Shown here: positions 15,052 to 23,118 of the stretch, in pieces
Numbering within the stretch: position 1 is the stretch's first letter
Layout: each line of letters begins with the position of its first letter
Origin: Microcaldota archaeon
GTDB taxonomy: Archaea; Micrarchaeota; Micrarchaeia; Micrarchaeales; Micrarchaeaceae
Length of the DNA stretch: 37,824 bases
Reading direction: 5' to 3'
NCBI GenBank assembly: GCA_021790455.1
Contig: JAJYDY010000004.1
Span: 1-37,824, forward strand
Notes under the pieces: generated by a model
The model's database searches: none
Told to the model about the DNA's origin: nothing
Seen by the model: only the letters and a program-made list of their open reading frames with translations
Program-made: the position numbers and the translations under genes

Positions 15052-15504
15052 ATGTCTGAAACATACTGTGATGATTATATGAAAAAGGCAACAGGGGCAG
15101 GCGCCAAGAAGGGACTGTCTAAGGAGGAAATAGCTGCCATGAAGCAGCGCCTCAAAGAGTTGAATGAGAAGACAGAGGGGGAAAGCGCCGTGCTCGCGGC
15201 GATTGCCAAGATGCCTGAGCCGTATCGCACCATGGGTAAGCGTCTCCATGCCATTATCAAAGCCAACGCGCCAAATCTCATTCCAAGGACCTGGTACGGG
15301 ATGCCAGCATATTCGAAGGACGATGCGGTCGTCTGCTTCTTCCGCGGTGGGGACAAGTTCAAGGAGAGGTACATGACGCTCGGCTTCAACAACACGGCGA
15401 AACTCGATGAAGGCCGCATGTGGCCGGTCGCCTACGCACTGGCGGGTTTGACTGCTACCGAGGAGGCAAAGATTGCTGCGCTCATCAGGAAAGCAGCAGC
15501 GTGA
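15052..15504 (+). CDS. DUF1801/YdhG-like protein
   Basis: A 150-residue protein. Its core ([19 protein letters not shown], then [19 protein letters not shown], then [13 protein letters not shown]) matches the DUF1801 (YdhG/frataxin-like) family, common in bacteria, in which W-Y-G-M-P-A and A-x-L-D-E-G-x-M-W-P are hallmarks. The fold is compared with frataxin-like iron-binding proteins, but activity is not established. The N-terminal 60 residues are a charged, lysine-rich helix. A strong AT-rich TATA-like element (ATTATTTAATATATC) lies immediately upstream at about 15030-15044. It stands alone on its transcript, and the family distribution suggests acquisition from bacteria. Confidence 0.75.
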   Translation: MSETYCDDYMKKATGAGAKKGLSKEEIAAMKQRLKELNEKTEGESAVLAAIAKMPEPYRTMGKRLHAIIKANAPNLIPRTWYGMPAYSKDDAVVCFFRGGDKFKERYMTLGFNNTAKLDEGRMWPVAYALAGLTATEEAKIAALIRKAAA

Positions 15505-15610
15505 GGGAAAGAGTAAATCCGGAGTACAGACCCTGTAGGTCGCCTCTGCTTTAAGTCTCATATTTACCCAGCATAGTCTTTAAATATCAGGCCGAGGAGA
15601 GCAATAGCTA

Positions 15611-16885
15611 GTGAATCAGATGCCTGAAGGGACTGAGAGGGCGCAGAACGGCACTACAAAGGTAGTCGGAGCAATGCAATGGTCTATCGAGCTTAGAAGC
15701 CAGAGCAACAGGGCATACATAAAGGCATTCTACAAAGTGCAATGGGTGGTAGACATGCAATTGAAGATGGGCTACCACATCACAGTGGCAACCACAAATG
15801 ATGCAGTTGCGTTGAGAAGCAGGGACGGCATTCCAATTACAAGGCAGGAGATGGAAACTATTTTCAGCAACGTACAGAAACAGATAGGCATTATGGCAGT
15901 TGGGTTCGAGCGGGATCCGAAATCGCCCATTATTGAGATGGACGTGAAGAATGCCCAAAAAGCCGCCGTAGAGAAGCCAGCTCCGATAGAGACGCACAGG
16001 CGCAAGGAACCAAAGCCTTCGGTGCCTGTCGAAGAGCATCTGCAAATAGCAGGGCCGGCGGCGATCACCGAGGCGCCTAAGTCCGAGCTTGCGCTGAAGC
16101 TTGAGGCGCTCGAAGAGCAGAGGAAATCCTCTCGCGCCGCTCTCGAAGAAGCTAGCACTGCCAGGATCGAGGGCATAAAGGAGCAGGCCAGAGCTGCCAA
16201 GAAAAGGCTCAAGAATGACTATCAGAATAAAAAGACCAAGCTGGCTGAACGCAAGTCAGAGCTGGATTTGATGCGCGAGGGCGTCGACAGCATGGTATCC
16301 CAAGTTCGTGGACTACGCGCAAGCACCATGTTGCGCGTTATCATAGGGTGCCCCCCATTTGCAGGAGCATCCGAGTACATTGCCGCCACCATACTTATAG
16401 ACTTTACGGCCTACAGGCTTGGCTACGAGGAGTCAAAAGAAGCCATGTCCTTGATTCTGCGATGCGAGATGCCCAACGCAAAAGACGCTGCCAAGAGAAC
16501 GAGAGAGATCGCCAGATTCTTCGTGGAGCGGAACAAGAGATCTTTCAACCCTGATGCCAATGCGGTTAAAATAAAAGGCAAGGCATGGCTCGATGCAATC
16601 CGCGAGAGTTCACTGGAGGTTATGAATGTCATCATGTCTGATGAAGAGATATTCAATACTGCAACGCTCCTTAAAGGGCAGTTCCTTACTGCGATAAATG
16701 AGGTAATAGATGAGAAAGCCAGCACCGAAAAGAACTACGGAGCAGATCGTGCAAGGATAGAGCAGGAGTGCGCAGACACGATAAATAAGGTGCAAGAGGA
16801 GCTTCCAACGGCCCTGCAGAAGCTAGAGGAAGACTTTGCGCAGAGGCGTTTGCAACTGGCAGGCATGCAACTGCGCCAGAATTGA
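15611..16885 (+). CDS. Coiled-coil protein, unknown function
   Basis: A 424-residue protein of unrecognised family. Residues about 15-115 form a compact region of mixed strands and helices (MQWSIELRSQSNRAYIKAFY and following). A proline-rich linker follows (PAPIETHRRKEPKPSVPVEE). Residues 160-235 are strongly coiled coil (EALEEQRKSSRAALEEASTA, then IEGIKEQARAAKKRLKND). A helical globular domain fills about 240-370, and a last coiled coil ends the protein. There are no membrane helices or P-loop. Start is GTG 15611 or ATG 15620; a TATA-like CTTTAAATATC at about 15582-15592 lies 25-35 nt upstream. The arrangement suggests an architectural or filament-forming protein, but nothing more precise. 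Confidence 0.65.
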   Translation: MNQMPEGTERAQNGTTKVVGAMQWSIELRSQSNRAYIKAFYKVQWVVDMQLKMGYHITVATTNDAVALRSRDGIPITRQEMETIFSNVQKQIGIMAVGFERDPKSPIIEMDVKNAQKAAVEKPAPIETHRRKEPKPSVPVEEHLQIAGPAAITEAPKSELALKLEALEEQRKSSRAALEEASTARIEGIKEQARAAKKRLKNDYQNKKTKLAERKSELDLMREGVDSMVSQVRGLRASTMLRVIIGCPPFAGASEYIAATILIDFTAYRLGYEESKEAMSLILRCEMPNAKDAAKRTREIARFFVERNKRSFNPDANAVKIKGKAWLDAIRESSLEVMNVIMSDEEIFNTATLLKGQFLTAINEVIDEKASTEKNYGADRARIEQECADTINKVQEELPTALQKLEEDFAQRRLQLAGMQLRQN

Positions 16886-16948
16886 CCTCCGTCGGAGTTT
16901 ATTCTTCTTTATTGCTTCTATCCGCTCCTGAAATCCCTCATGAGGGTT

Positions 16949-18154
16949 TCACATATGTCTCTTAATAAAGAAGAGTGGCTTTATCCTTCCTTTTGCAACT
17001 AATTTGTAGTAGATGGGAGCATATAGCGACAGGACGGGAATTATGAATACGAAATCCATTGTATTTGTAAGAAAGAAAGCAATCAGCAGCATTGGCAGCA
17101 GCACTGCCATTCTTCCCATCATCAGGTAGAATTCCCTGTTCACCCAGAACATCTCCCTGTTTATGTCCCTGTTTTTGTCCAGGAATTTCATGTAATTCAC
17201 GAGCACTGCGTTATCTAGCGGCGTTGAAAATATAGTGTAAAGGCCGCCGAACACAAACGCAGCGGCGAGCGAGCTTATTACGCTAGGGAACAGCAGGACC
17301 AGCGAAGAGATGATCATGCCGGGCACAGCGATGTTCACGAACGGACCGTCTGCCCTAAAGCCCTTTCTAAATACGAAGTTTGTCACCATGCCAAGCAATA
17401 TAATAAAGCCGGCGAAGATTCCCGCAATCAAGTAACTTCGGGTTATCTGGAATACGTATATCGGCAGTATTATCCCAAATGCCTTTACGAAAAGCGCATC
17501 CAGTGCGAAGTAAGCGCTGAACTTAATGTGGCTGTCCCTGCCCCTTATGATATCCTTCTTTAACGAATAGTTCAGGTTATAACCGTCATTGTCCCTGACC
17601 TTGATAATGAAATATATAGACAGGAGCAGGAAGACCGCAGTTATTGCAAAGTCCCAGAAAAACTTCTGCGTTCCTGGCAGGGCGGAGAACTCTATAAGTG
17701 CACCTGCGATGATTGGCGCGAAGAACCGCGCTAATCCACCGAGCGCGTTGTTCGTAGCCACAAAGTTAGTGCGATTCGCTCTCTCTGTTATATCAAACAT
17801 GATTACATTGTTCCCCGCGTAGAACATGCCTATAGCCACTCCCCACGCCGCTCCGAACACGATAGCGCTTGAAAGAAACCCAGTTGAGGACAGCAAGTCA
17901 ATCAGCAGGAATATGAAAAGGGCCGACCCAAGCATATAAACACGGTTCGGCCTATACCTATTCATTAGGTATCCGGATAACGCGAACGCAACAAAGGTAA
18001 AGAGATAAGCGAAAATCTGATAGTAAATGACATCGACGTAGCTGCCTGTCGAGAAAAAGTACAGGTTTATGAAGACTCCGACCAGGCCCATCGCGAAAAC
18101 GTTGAGGTTGAAAGAGAGGTAGTACCTCCTGATGTTCCTGCTGGTTGTTGCCAT
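16949..18154 (-). CDS. Major facilitator superfamily transporter
   Basis: A 401-residue integral membrane protein with about eleven to twelve hydrophobic helices split by a central basic loop (about residues 195-215, LKKDIIRGRDSHIK). The motif GYLMNRYRPNRVYMLGSA after helix 2 is the degenerate MFS motif A (G-x-x-x-D/N-R-x-G-R-R-x). The protein is probably a secondary transporter or exporter; the substrate cannot be read from sequence. It converges with the coiled-coil gene (16885) and lies downstream of the methyltransferase/SDR pair on the same strand, with 66 nt between, so they may be cotranscribed. No ABC motifs are present. Confidence 0.8.
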   Translation of the reverse strand: MATTSRNIRRYYLSFNLNVFAMGLVGVFINLYFFSTGSYVDVIYYQIFAYLFTFVAFALSGYLMNRYRPNRVYMLGSALFIFLLIDLLSSTGFLSSAIVFGAAWGVAIGMFYAGNNVIMFDITERANRTNFVATNNALGGLARFFAPIIAGALIEFSALPGTQKFFWDFAITAVFLLLSIYFIIKVRDNDGYNLNYSLKKDIIRGRDSHIKFSAYFALDALFVKAFGIILPIYVFQITRSYLIAGIFAGFIILLGMVTNFVFRKGFRADGPFVNIAVPGMIISSLVLLFPSVISSLAAAFVFGGLYTIFSTPLDNAVLVNYMKFLDKNRDINREMFWVNREFYLMMGRMAVLLPMLLIAFFLTNTMDFVFIIPVLSLYAPIYYKLVAKGRIKPLFFIKRHM

Positions 18155-18220
18155 ATTATCCTCTTCTAAAGTGTAAAATTAAATAATATTAGGGAAAGGT
18201 CAAAGTGCTGCGCTATACGC

Positions 18221-18925
18221 TTACCTTTTTTGTGCAATTGTAAGTATGTTCGGTGTATTCCTATCCGAGAATTTTGAGCCGTCCATCCCAATCTGTTCCA
18301 GGACCTCAAATCCATTCCTCGCTAAAATCTCTCTAAGTTCTTCCGCGGAATAGAGCTGCATCGTCCATCGTGTCTTTGAGAGCATTTCAGGCTTGCTTGA
18401 ACCTTTCCTTATGGTAAGCAAGTCACGCATTGCCAGCATCCCTGTCCTGCGGTTTAATTTGCACTTTTGAATCTTGTGTATGGTTGCTTTGCCCACCATC
18501 CATGTAGCATCTATATCCCTTGCATTACTCGACTTGTAATTCATGTTGCGGTTGTCTATATCAAAAATGTACAGTCCGCTCCAATTCAGGTTCCTGCCTA
18601 TGTTCCGCAGCGCTTTTTCAAAATCCGCTTTTGTAAGGTGACCAATGGCGTTGTATATCGTTATCGCAGAGTCAAACTTGCCAACTTTTATTGTGCGCAT
18701 ATCGCCCCGAAGCAATCTTACTCTTATTTTCTCGGCGCTCGCTCTGCGTCTTGCATATTTCAGGGCGCCAGCGCTCAAGTCAGATCCAACTACTCTGTAA
18801 CCGTGCTTTGCAAGCCAGAAAACCTGAGAGCCGGTTCCACAAGTAAGGTCGAGGATGGTCTTGACTCCGTATTTTCTAAGTATCTTTTCTATCAGGCGAT
18901 TTTTTAATTCAGCAGCACGCCTCCA
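18221..18925 (-). CDS. Class I SAM-dependent methyltransferase lacking a normal start (5'-damaged or frameshift-dependent)
   Basis: The open frame runs from 18925 to 18221. Its conserved part begins LKNRLIEKILRKYGVKTILD and continues LTCGTGSQVFWLAKHGYRV, giving SAM motif I (LDLTCGTG), then the acidic loop VVGSDLS. Motif post-I (DSAITIYNAIGHL) and a C-terminal AEELREILARNGFEVLEQIG complete the fold. The first ATG/GTG/TTG codon in the frame is TTG 18778, which would delete motif I and inactivate the enzyme. No standard start exists between there and the in-frame stop upstream. The missing N-terminal helix lies where the SDR gene ends (stop at 18904-18906), with overlap in a different frame and an A-rich junction. 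Options are a non-canonical start, -1 slippage from the SDR, or a truncated pseudogene. Confidence 0.6.
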   Translation of the reverse strand, partial: WRRAAELKNRLIEKILRKYGVKTILDLTCGTGSQVFWLAKHGYRVVGSDLSAGALKYARRRASAEKIRVRLLRGDMRTIKVGKFDSAITIYNAIGHLTKADFEKALRNIGRNLNWSGLYIFDIDNRNMNYKSSNARDIDATWMVGKATIHKIQKCKLNRRTGMLAMRDLLTIRKGSSKPEMLSKTRWTMQLYSAEELREILARNGFEVLEQIGMDGSKFSDRNTPNILTIAQKR

Positions 18926-19707
18926 TCAACTACTATCTGCGATCCGGTCATATAGCTGGACATCTCTGATGCGAGGAACAGTGCCGCCTTACCAATGTCA
19001 TCAGGGTCTCCGAACCTCGCCATTGGTATGTTCGCCAGGAACCCCTTAAGCATCTGCTGCGGATTGACTCCTCCAGGCACAGGCACCGCGCCCATGAAGG
19101 CCCGTACGCCTGGCGTGTCTATTCCGCCAGGTGCGATCGCATTCACCCATATCTTATGCGGTGCAAGCTCTAGTGCTATGTTCTTGGTGAAGCCCCACAC
19201 CCCGTGCTTCGATGCGTCGTAGTGGGCAAGCCCGACGCTTGATGGATGCAGCGCATCCACGGATGTTATGTTTATTATCCTGCCCCCTGCCTTCTGCAAA
19301 ATCATCTGGTCTGCAACGTGCTTCGTGCATAGGAAAGTTCCCTTGAGATTCACATCCAGCACTTTGTCGAAGTCTGCGAGCGTCATCTTCAGGAGCGGGA
19401 TTATAGGGTATATGCCGGCGTTGTTGACAAGTATGTTTATCCTCTTGTACTTCTTGACCACAGTGTCAACAAGGTTCTTCACGCTTCTCTCATCGGAGAC
19501 ATCGGTCTGGATCGCGATTGCCTTGAATCCTGCCTTTACGAGCTTGTCTGCTGCTGCAATTCCCTCCTCCTCCGTCCTGTTCGCTATCACCACAGTTGCC
19601 CCAGCCTCGGCCAGCCTGTACGAAATGCCCCACCCGATCCCAATTGCGCCTCCTGTCACTATAGCAACCTTTCCGGACAAGTCAAGAAGACGATCTAGTT
19701 TCTCCAT
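18904..19707 (-). CDS. Short-chain dehydrogenase/reductase (SDR, classical type)
   Basis: A 267-residue NAD(P)-dependent oxidoreductase. The cofactor loop is TGGAIGIGWG (residues about 19-28), the NNAG motif appears as LVNNAGIYP, and the catalytic residues are Ser in NITSVDAL and YxxxK as YDASK. The C-terminus ends MTGSQIVVDGGVLLN, typical of glucose 1-dehydrogenase/3-oxoacyl-ACP-reductase-like SDRs. An acidic residue after the second strand is replaced by the basic pattern ANRTEEE, suggesting NADP(H) preference. Its substrate is unknown. The stop overlaps the reading frame of the methyltransferase downstream. The nearest tRNA (Lys) starts 76 nt upstream on the opposite strand. Confidence 0.9.
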   Translation of the reverse strand: MEKLDRLLDLSGKVAIVTGGAIGIGWGISYRLAEAGATVVIANRTEEEGIAAADKLVKAGFKAIAIQTDVSDERSVKNLVDTVVKKYKRINILVNNAGIYPIIPLLKMTLADFDKVLDVNLKGTFLCTKHVADQMILQKAGGRIINITSVDALHPSSVGLAHYDASKHGVWGFTKNIALELAPHKIWVNAIAPGGIDTPGVRAFMGAVPVPGGVNPQQMLKGFLANIPMARFGDPDDIGKAALFLASEMSSYMTGSQIVVDGGVLLN

Positions 19708-19782
19708 GGGATCACCGATATACTCATATCAAAACAACACTTGCTAAGCTTTAATACATTGCTGTGCATAAAATAGAAGAAA

Positions 19783-19857
19783 GGGCTCGTAACTCAGCTT
19801 GGCCAGAGTGGCTGGCTTTTAACCAGCAAGTCAGGGGTTCAAATCCCCTCGGGCCCA
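19783..19857 (+). tRNA. tRNA-Lys (TTT)
   Basis: A 75-nt cloverleaf. The acceptor stem pairs GGGCTCG (19783-19789) with CGGGCCC (19850-19856), with discriminator A. The anticodon stem GCTGG/CCAGC holds loop CTTTTAA with anticodon TTT at 19818-19820. The T arm is AGGGGTTCAAATCCCCT. There is no intron, and no CCA is encoded. A TATA-like GCTTTAATACA lies about 30 nt upstream. The PAP2-like gene starts 22 nt downstream and may share the transcript. Confidence 0.95.
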
Positions 19858-19879
19858 ATAAAGATATACGACAGATCGC

Positions 19880-20449
19880 ATGCGAGATATAATCTCGATA
19901 ATAACGATGCCGCAGCTCACCCCAGCATTCATGTTCGCCGCGCTTCTGTCCGGCTCCCTAACCTCCAACTGGCTTGCCCTGCTTATCGCGATAGTTTTCT
20001 CTGCGCTGATCCCGACTGCTTCAATAATCGTTTACTGGGAGAGCGGCATGGACTTCTTCGTCGACGACAAGCGGAAGCGCGTTCCCCTGTTTATTACAGG
20101 GACGATTGCGTACTCCATCGGCGCAATCCTGCTGTTCTACATCCACGCTCCGTTCATCGCCACCGCGCTGATGCTTGCTTATGCGATAAACACAATAGTG
20201 GCGGCCGGCCTGAACGTCTTCTACAAGGTGAGCATACACACATGGGGGATAAGTGGTCCGACTGCCGCGCTCTTCTTCCAGTTCGGCGTTGTCGCATTGT
20301 TGATCGGATTCTCCATGGCTTTCCTTGTCGGGATCCAGAGAGTCGCCACGAAGGCGCACACCGTCGGACAGGTCGTTGCCGCCGTGCTTGTATCTTTTCC
20401 ACTGACCATCTTCGTGATATATCATATAGCGCCAGCGCTGATCGTTTAA
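19880..20449 (+). CDS. PAP2-like membrane phosphatase, divergent
   Basis: A 189-residue polytopic protein with about five membrane helices. Two polar patches match the PAP2/lipid-phosphatase pattern: KVSIHTWGISGP (like the PSGH motif, His near residue 120) and QRVATKAHTVGQVVAA (like SRxxxxxHxxxD, His near 162). A basic DDKRKRVPLFI loop precedes them, where the KxxxxxxRP motif lies. Likely work is dephosphorylation of lipid pyrophosphates such as polyprenyl carriers in glycan assembly, which would fit the glycosyltransferase in the window, but this is inference. The family call is moderate because the motifs are degenerate. Confidence 0.6.
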   Translation: MRDIISIITMPQLTPAFMFAALLSGSLTSNWLALLIAIVFSALIPTASIIVYWESGMDFFVDDKRKRVPLFITGTIAYSIGAILLFYIHAPFIATALMLAYAINTIVAAGLNVFYKVSIHTWGISGPTAALFFQFGVVALLIGFSMAFLVGIQRVATKAHTVGQVVAAVLVSFPLTIFVIYHIAPALIV

Positions 20450-20450
20450 A

Positions 20451-20480
20451 ATGAAGAAAAAGTAAAAAAAAACAAAAACT
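20451..20480 (-). terminator. T-rich terminator after the DUF1059 gene
   Basis: The plus strand is nearly all A here, so the minus strand offers a long T tract just beyond the stop of the DUF1059 gene at 20501. No stem is needed for archaeal termination. The call is based on composition and position. Confidence 0.4.
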
Positions 20481-20500
20481 GGATACGCTTCCTGTCCCAA

Positions 20501-20677
20501 TTACGCTTCCTTTATTGCTGCCTTTACCTTGGCCATTGTCGCATCATCAATCTGCTGCATCCCGTGCGCCTTCTTGGCATGGTCAGCTATCTTTGCCATC
20601 AGCTCGTTATCGCTGTTTGCCCTTGCCCTGAAGTTGCAGCTCATTCCGATGTCTCTGCATGCAAAACTCTTTGCCAT
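20501..20677 (-). CDS. DUF1059 small protein
   Basis: A 58-residue protein beginning MAKSFACRDIGMSCNFRARA, with the conserved ELMAKIADHAKKAHGM and a final Lys-rich helix. This is the full pattern of the DUF1059 family (C-x-D-x-G-x-x-C, followed by H-A-K-x-A-H-G). The two cysteines and two histidines could bind metal, but no function is established. The frame opens at 20701, but ATG 20677 gives the standard family N-terminus. It is monocistronic, with a T-rich tract after it. Between it and the fragment at 20805-20933 there is no other gene. Confidence 0.8.
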   Translation of the reverse strand: MAKSFACRDIGMSCNFRARANSDNELMAKIADHAKKAHGMQQIDDATMAKVKAAIKEA

Positions 20678-20804
20678 ACACTCACCATAAAGGTCTCTCA
20701 ATATGGTATTAAAAAGGTGCTCGGCGCCGTTCCGCTACGCAGATAGTTTATTATAACCCCAGCTTTTATTCGGGTTCTTCATCGGAAATCGACGTGGCAC
20801 AAGG

Positions 20805-20933
20805 CTAAGCAATCATCTCCTCATTTTGCTTGTCTTCCTTGCTGTTGTCGTGGCTGTGCCAGAGGTAGAGCGCAGCTATCGACCCGTAAGGCCTCCGCTT
20901 CTCCCTTTCTTTTCTGAGAGAATGTAGCATCAT
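20805..20933 (-). pseudogene. Duplicated 3' fragment of the AlkA-type glycosylase gene
   Basis: A 42-codon open frame whose residues 11-35 (EKRRPYGSIAALYLWHSHDN and the five after it) align with the C-terminus of the DNA glycosylase encoded at 22261-22902; by eye 20 of 25 residues are identical. The catalytic helix-hairpin-helix and Asp are absent. The fragment keeps the original orientation and ends with its own lysine/glutamate-rich tail (KEDKQNEEMIA). It is most simply the remnant of a second glycosylase copy. It could still be expressed as a micropeptide, since ATG 20933 is in frame. The remaining bases 20678-20804 and 20934-20994 show nothing recognisable. Confidence 0.65.
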
Positions 20934-20994
20934 TTCTTCCTTTTTGCGATTGCCACGATAAAACAAGTACACGGGAATTTAATTAAATATTGCA

Positions 20995-21612
20995 TCATGG
21001 AGCTAAGACGAGGTGCGCAGGCACAGCCCCTATTCCAACAAGCGCAGCTACGCCGCTTGCAAGGAACAGGAAGATGCAGAACAGTGCGAGGACCATATAC
21101 CAGCCAGCCCATGGTTTCTTCTGCAGCCCTGGGAGCCTGTCAGCAATGAGCGCTACAGGATATGAAAGGATTCCAGCTATGCCATAGAAGAAATACATCG
21201 CAAGCAGCGCAATAGGCGCGCTTGTAAGGCCTATGTTGTAGCCCTGTATCCCGTAACCTATCGTCATGAATCCGACCATCAGGCCCAGGAAGCCGGCGTA
21301 CTCCAGGCTTACCCTGTACCTTATCGCTAGCGAGAATGCTATCAGCAAGATGCCGAAGGCGATGAGTGGGTCATAGAAGAGGATGTTATAGCTTCCTGGC
21401 AGTGGCCATACGGATTGGCCCCAGAACGCTGAGGCGAACAGGTAAATTCCGACGACCAGCATCGGAACGCTGGACCCTTTCAGGTGCTTCTGGTAATCCT
21501 TTGCATGATTTCTGAAGAAGTCCAGCGACATGGAGAGTACTACGTAAAGGAGCAGGAATCCTCCAAAGCTTATCGCGAAGAGGTTTGCGGCAAGATTGTC
21601 TATGAATACCAT
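20995..21612 (-). CDS. DUF981 membrane protein
   Basis: A 205-residue protein with about six membrane helices. The extracellular/loop motif LPGSYNILFYDPLIAFG matches the conserved LPGxYNxLFGDP signature of the DUF981 family, found widely in archaea and with no known activity. Here the central G-D is replaced by Y-D. The motif is followed by two glycine-rich helices (GFLGLMVGFMTIGYGIQGYN). An AT-rich element, read on the minus strand as ATTAATATATGCAC, lies about 30 nt upstream of ATG 21612. Its stop is about 60 nt from the glycosylase fragment. Confidence 0.75.
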   Translation of the reverse strand: MVFIDNLAANLFAISFGGFLLLYVVLSMSLDFFRNHAKDYQKHLKGSSVPMLVVGIYLFASAFWGQSVWPLPGSYNILFYDPLIAFGILLIAFSLAIRYRVSLEYAGFLGLMVGFMTIGYGIQGYNIGLTSAPIALLAMYFFYGIAGILSYPVALIADRLPGLQKKPWAGWYMVLALFCIFLFLASGVAALVGIGAVPAHLVLAP

Positions 21613-21795
21613 TCAATCGCTTTCTGCCGATTAAACTATCCGTGCATATATTAATAAGCTTAATGCGTCCTCGCCAGTTCCGCCATAAGGTAGATCATTA
21701 TAGCGTGCTGTCTGCCTCGATGAGGCCGTAGCGGGTTCGAAGTAAAACCAGAGGATTCCAAATATATTTAATATCATAAGCCTTGATGGTTAATC

Positions 21796-22260
21796 ATGGT
21801 CAGCCAAATCATGCTCGCAACCACAATAGCTGTAGTACTTATCGGCAGCGCAGTATCATACACCTATCTTACAACAGGCCAGATATTCCCCGTTACATCG
21901 CAGCATACGGTGAACTGCGGAGAGATAGTGTCGCACGGCGATTCGATGCCTCCGATATCGCCAAATGCAACTGCCGATGCGGAGTGCTTCTACAATGCAT
22001 ATGTAAACGCACAAAATGCAACGCTCGATCTTTACTATATGGGAGTCGACACCGGACAGTCAAACAACTTCAGCACAACATCCGTGTCGCGCATTATAAC
22101 AGACCGCGTAAGCGGTTTTGTCGATGTTAGGCAGCAGCCGAGTTCTGTGATATACTGCAGTCTCATGGAGCTTGCGCCTGGCGGCGCTCCTGCCTTGATC
22201 ATAAACGATTGCGCCGGAGGCGCCTCCTTCTCGATACTACTGAACCAGACTACTGCTTGA
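21796..22260 (+). CDS. Small membrane-anchored surface protein
   Basis: A 154-residue protein. Residues 4-25 (QIMLATTIAVVLIGSAVSYT) form an N-terminal membrane helix with almost no leader, so it is either an uncleaved anchor or a Sec signal. The outside domain of about 125 residues has four cysteines (VNCGE, AECFY, IYCSL, NDCAG) that could form two disulfides, and sequons NAT (twice) and NQT. No family is recognised. ATG 21796 has a strong TATA-like AATATATTTAATATC about 25-35 nt upstream. The stop abuts the stop of the convergent glycosylase gene (22261) with no gap. Confidence 0.65.
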   Translation: MVSQIMLATTIAVVLIGSAVSYTYLTTGQIFPVTSQHTVNCGEIVSHGDSMPPISPNATADAECFYNAYVNAQNATLDLYYMGVDTGQSNNFSTTSVSRIITDRVSGFVDVRQQPSSVIYCSLMELAPGGAPALIINDCAGGASFSILLNQTTA

Positions 22261-22902
22261 TCATTTCTCCTTTTTGTTGTTGTCGTGGCTGTGCCAGAGA
22301 TACAGCGCCGCGATTGACCGGTACGGCCTCCACTTTTCTCCAATCTGAACCATTGTCACCCTGTCCGGTTCCCTCTTCAGGCCATAAACCCTCATGACCG
22401 CGTGCCTGATTCCAAGGTCGTCAACAGGCCAGACGTCAGTTCTGCCTAAGCTGAACATGAGGAACATCTCAGCTGTCCACCTACCTATCCCCCTGACATC
22501 ATCGAGCTCCTCAACTATGTCATCGTCAGCCATCTTCTCGAACTTCGCGAGCTCGACATGGCCGTTTTCTATCTTCTGCGCAAGGTCCTTGATATAGGAG
22601 CATTTCTGCGGAGAGATCCCTACGCTCCTTACCCTGTTCTCCGTTGTCCTCAGGAACTGCCTCGGCGTCGGCAGCTTCCCCCCATATAGCGACTCGAACT
22701 TCTTGAGTATTGCGTTAGCAGCAGCCCACGATATCTGCTGCGATATTATGGAGCGTATCAGCGCTTCGTAATAATCATCCTGCAGTGGAATCTTTAGGTA
22801 ACCTACTGCATCAGCGATATTCGCCAGCCGCTTGTCCTTCTTGCCGATCTGCCTCCTCGCCTTCACCCACACCTTCCTATCCGAGATACTCTCAAACTTC
22901 AT
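22261..22902 (-). CDS. DNA-3-methyladenine glycosylase II (AlkA/HhH-GPD)
   Basis: A 213-residue base-excision repair glycosylase that removes alkylated purines. The helix-hairpin-helix is LDDVRGIGRWTAEMFLMFSL (residues about 127-146), followed by the catalytic Asp region TDVWPVDDLGIRHAVMRVYG, with the catalytic Asp in PVDD. The N-terminal half has YYEALIRSIISQQISWAAAN, the standard HhH-GPD entry helix. The C-terminus (RPYRSIAALYLWHSHDNNKK) is duplicated at 20805-20933. There is no iron-sulfur cysteine cluster. It is shorter than E. coli AlkA because it lacks the N-terminal beta domain, as in archaeal and Gram-positive homologues. A TATA-like CTAAATATTTTCC lies about 25 nt upstream of ATG 22902. 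Confidence 0.9.
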   Translation of the reverse strand: MKFESISDRKVWVKARRQIGKKDKRLANIADAVGYLKIPLQDDYYEALIRSIISQQISWAAANAILKKFESLYGGKLPTPRQFLRTTENRVRSVGISPQKCSYIKDLAQKIENGHVELAKFEKMADDDIVEELDDVRGIGRWTAEMFLMFSLGRTDVWPVDDLGIRHAVMRVYGLKREPDRVTMVQIGEKWRPYRSIAALYLWHSHDNNKKEK

Positions 22903-23118
22903 GTTATGGGAGAGGAAGGAAAATATTTAGAGTTGCCTAAGCGCGTCTATCGGTTCCAACCCGGATACTCTCCACATCAGATAAACACCAGCAATCAGTC
23001 ACGACAACGGCAACTAAAAGCCAAAGGCTTATAAATATGAATACAGGAGTATTTACCACGGAGAAGGAAAGCATAAAAGCTCTAATTCTGCGTACAGAAA
23101 GAAGAGAAAGTGAATAAA

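Noticed and set aside
21613-21795. Partial tRNA around GGGTTCGAAG
   Set aside because: The T-loop-like stretch has no matching T stem, acceptor or anticodon arm; the region otherwise holds promoters for the flanking divergent genes.
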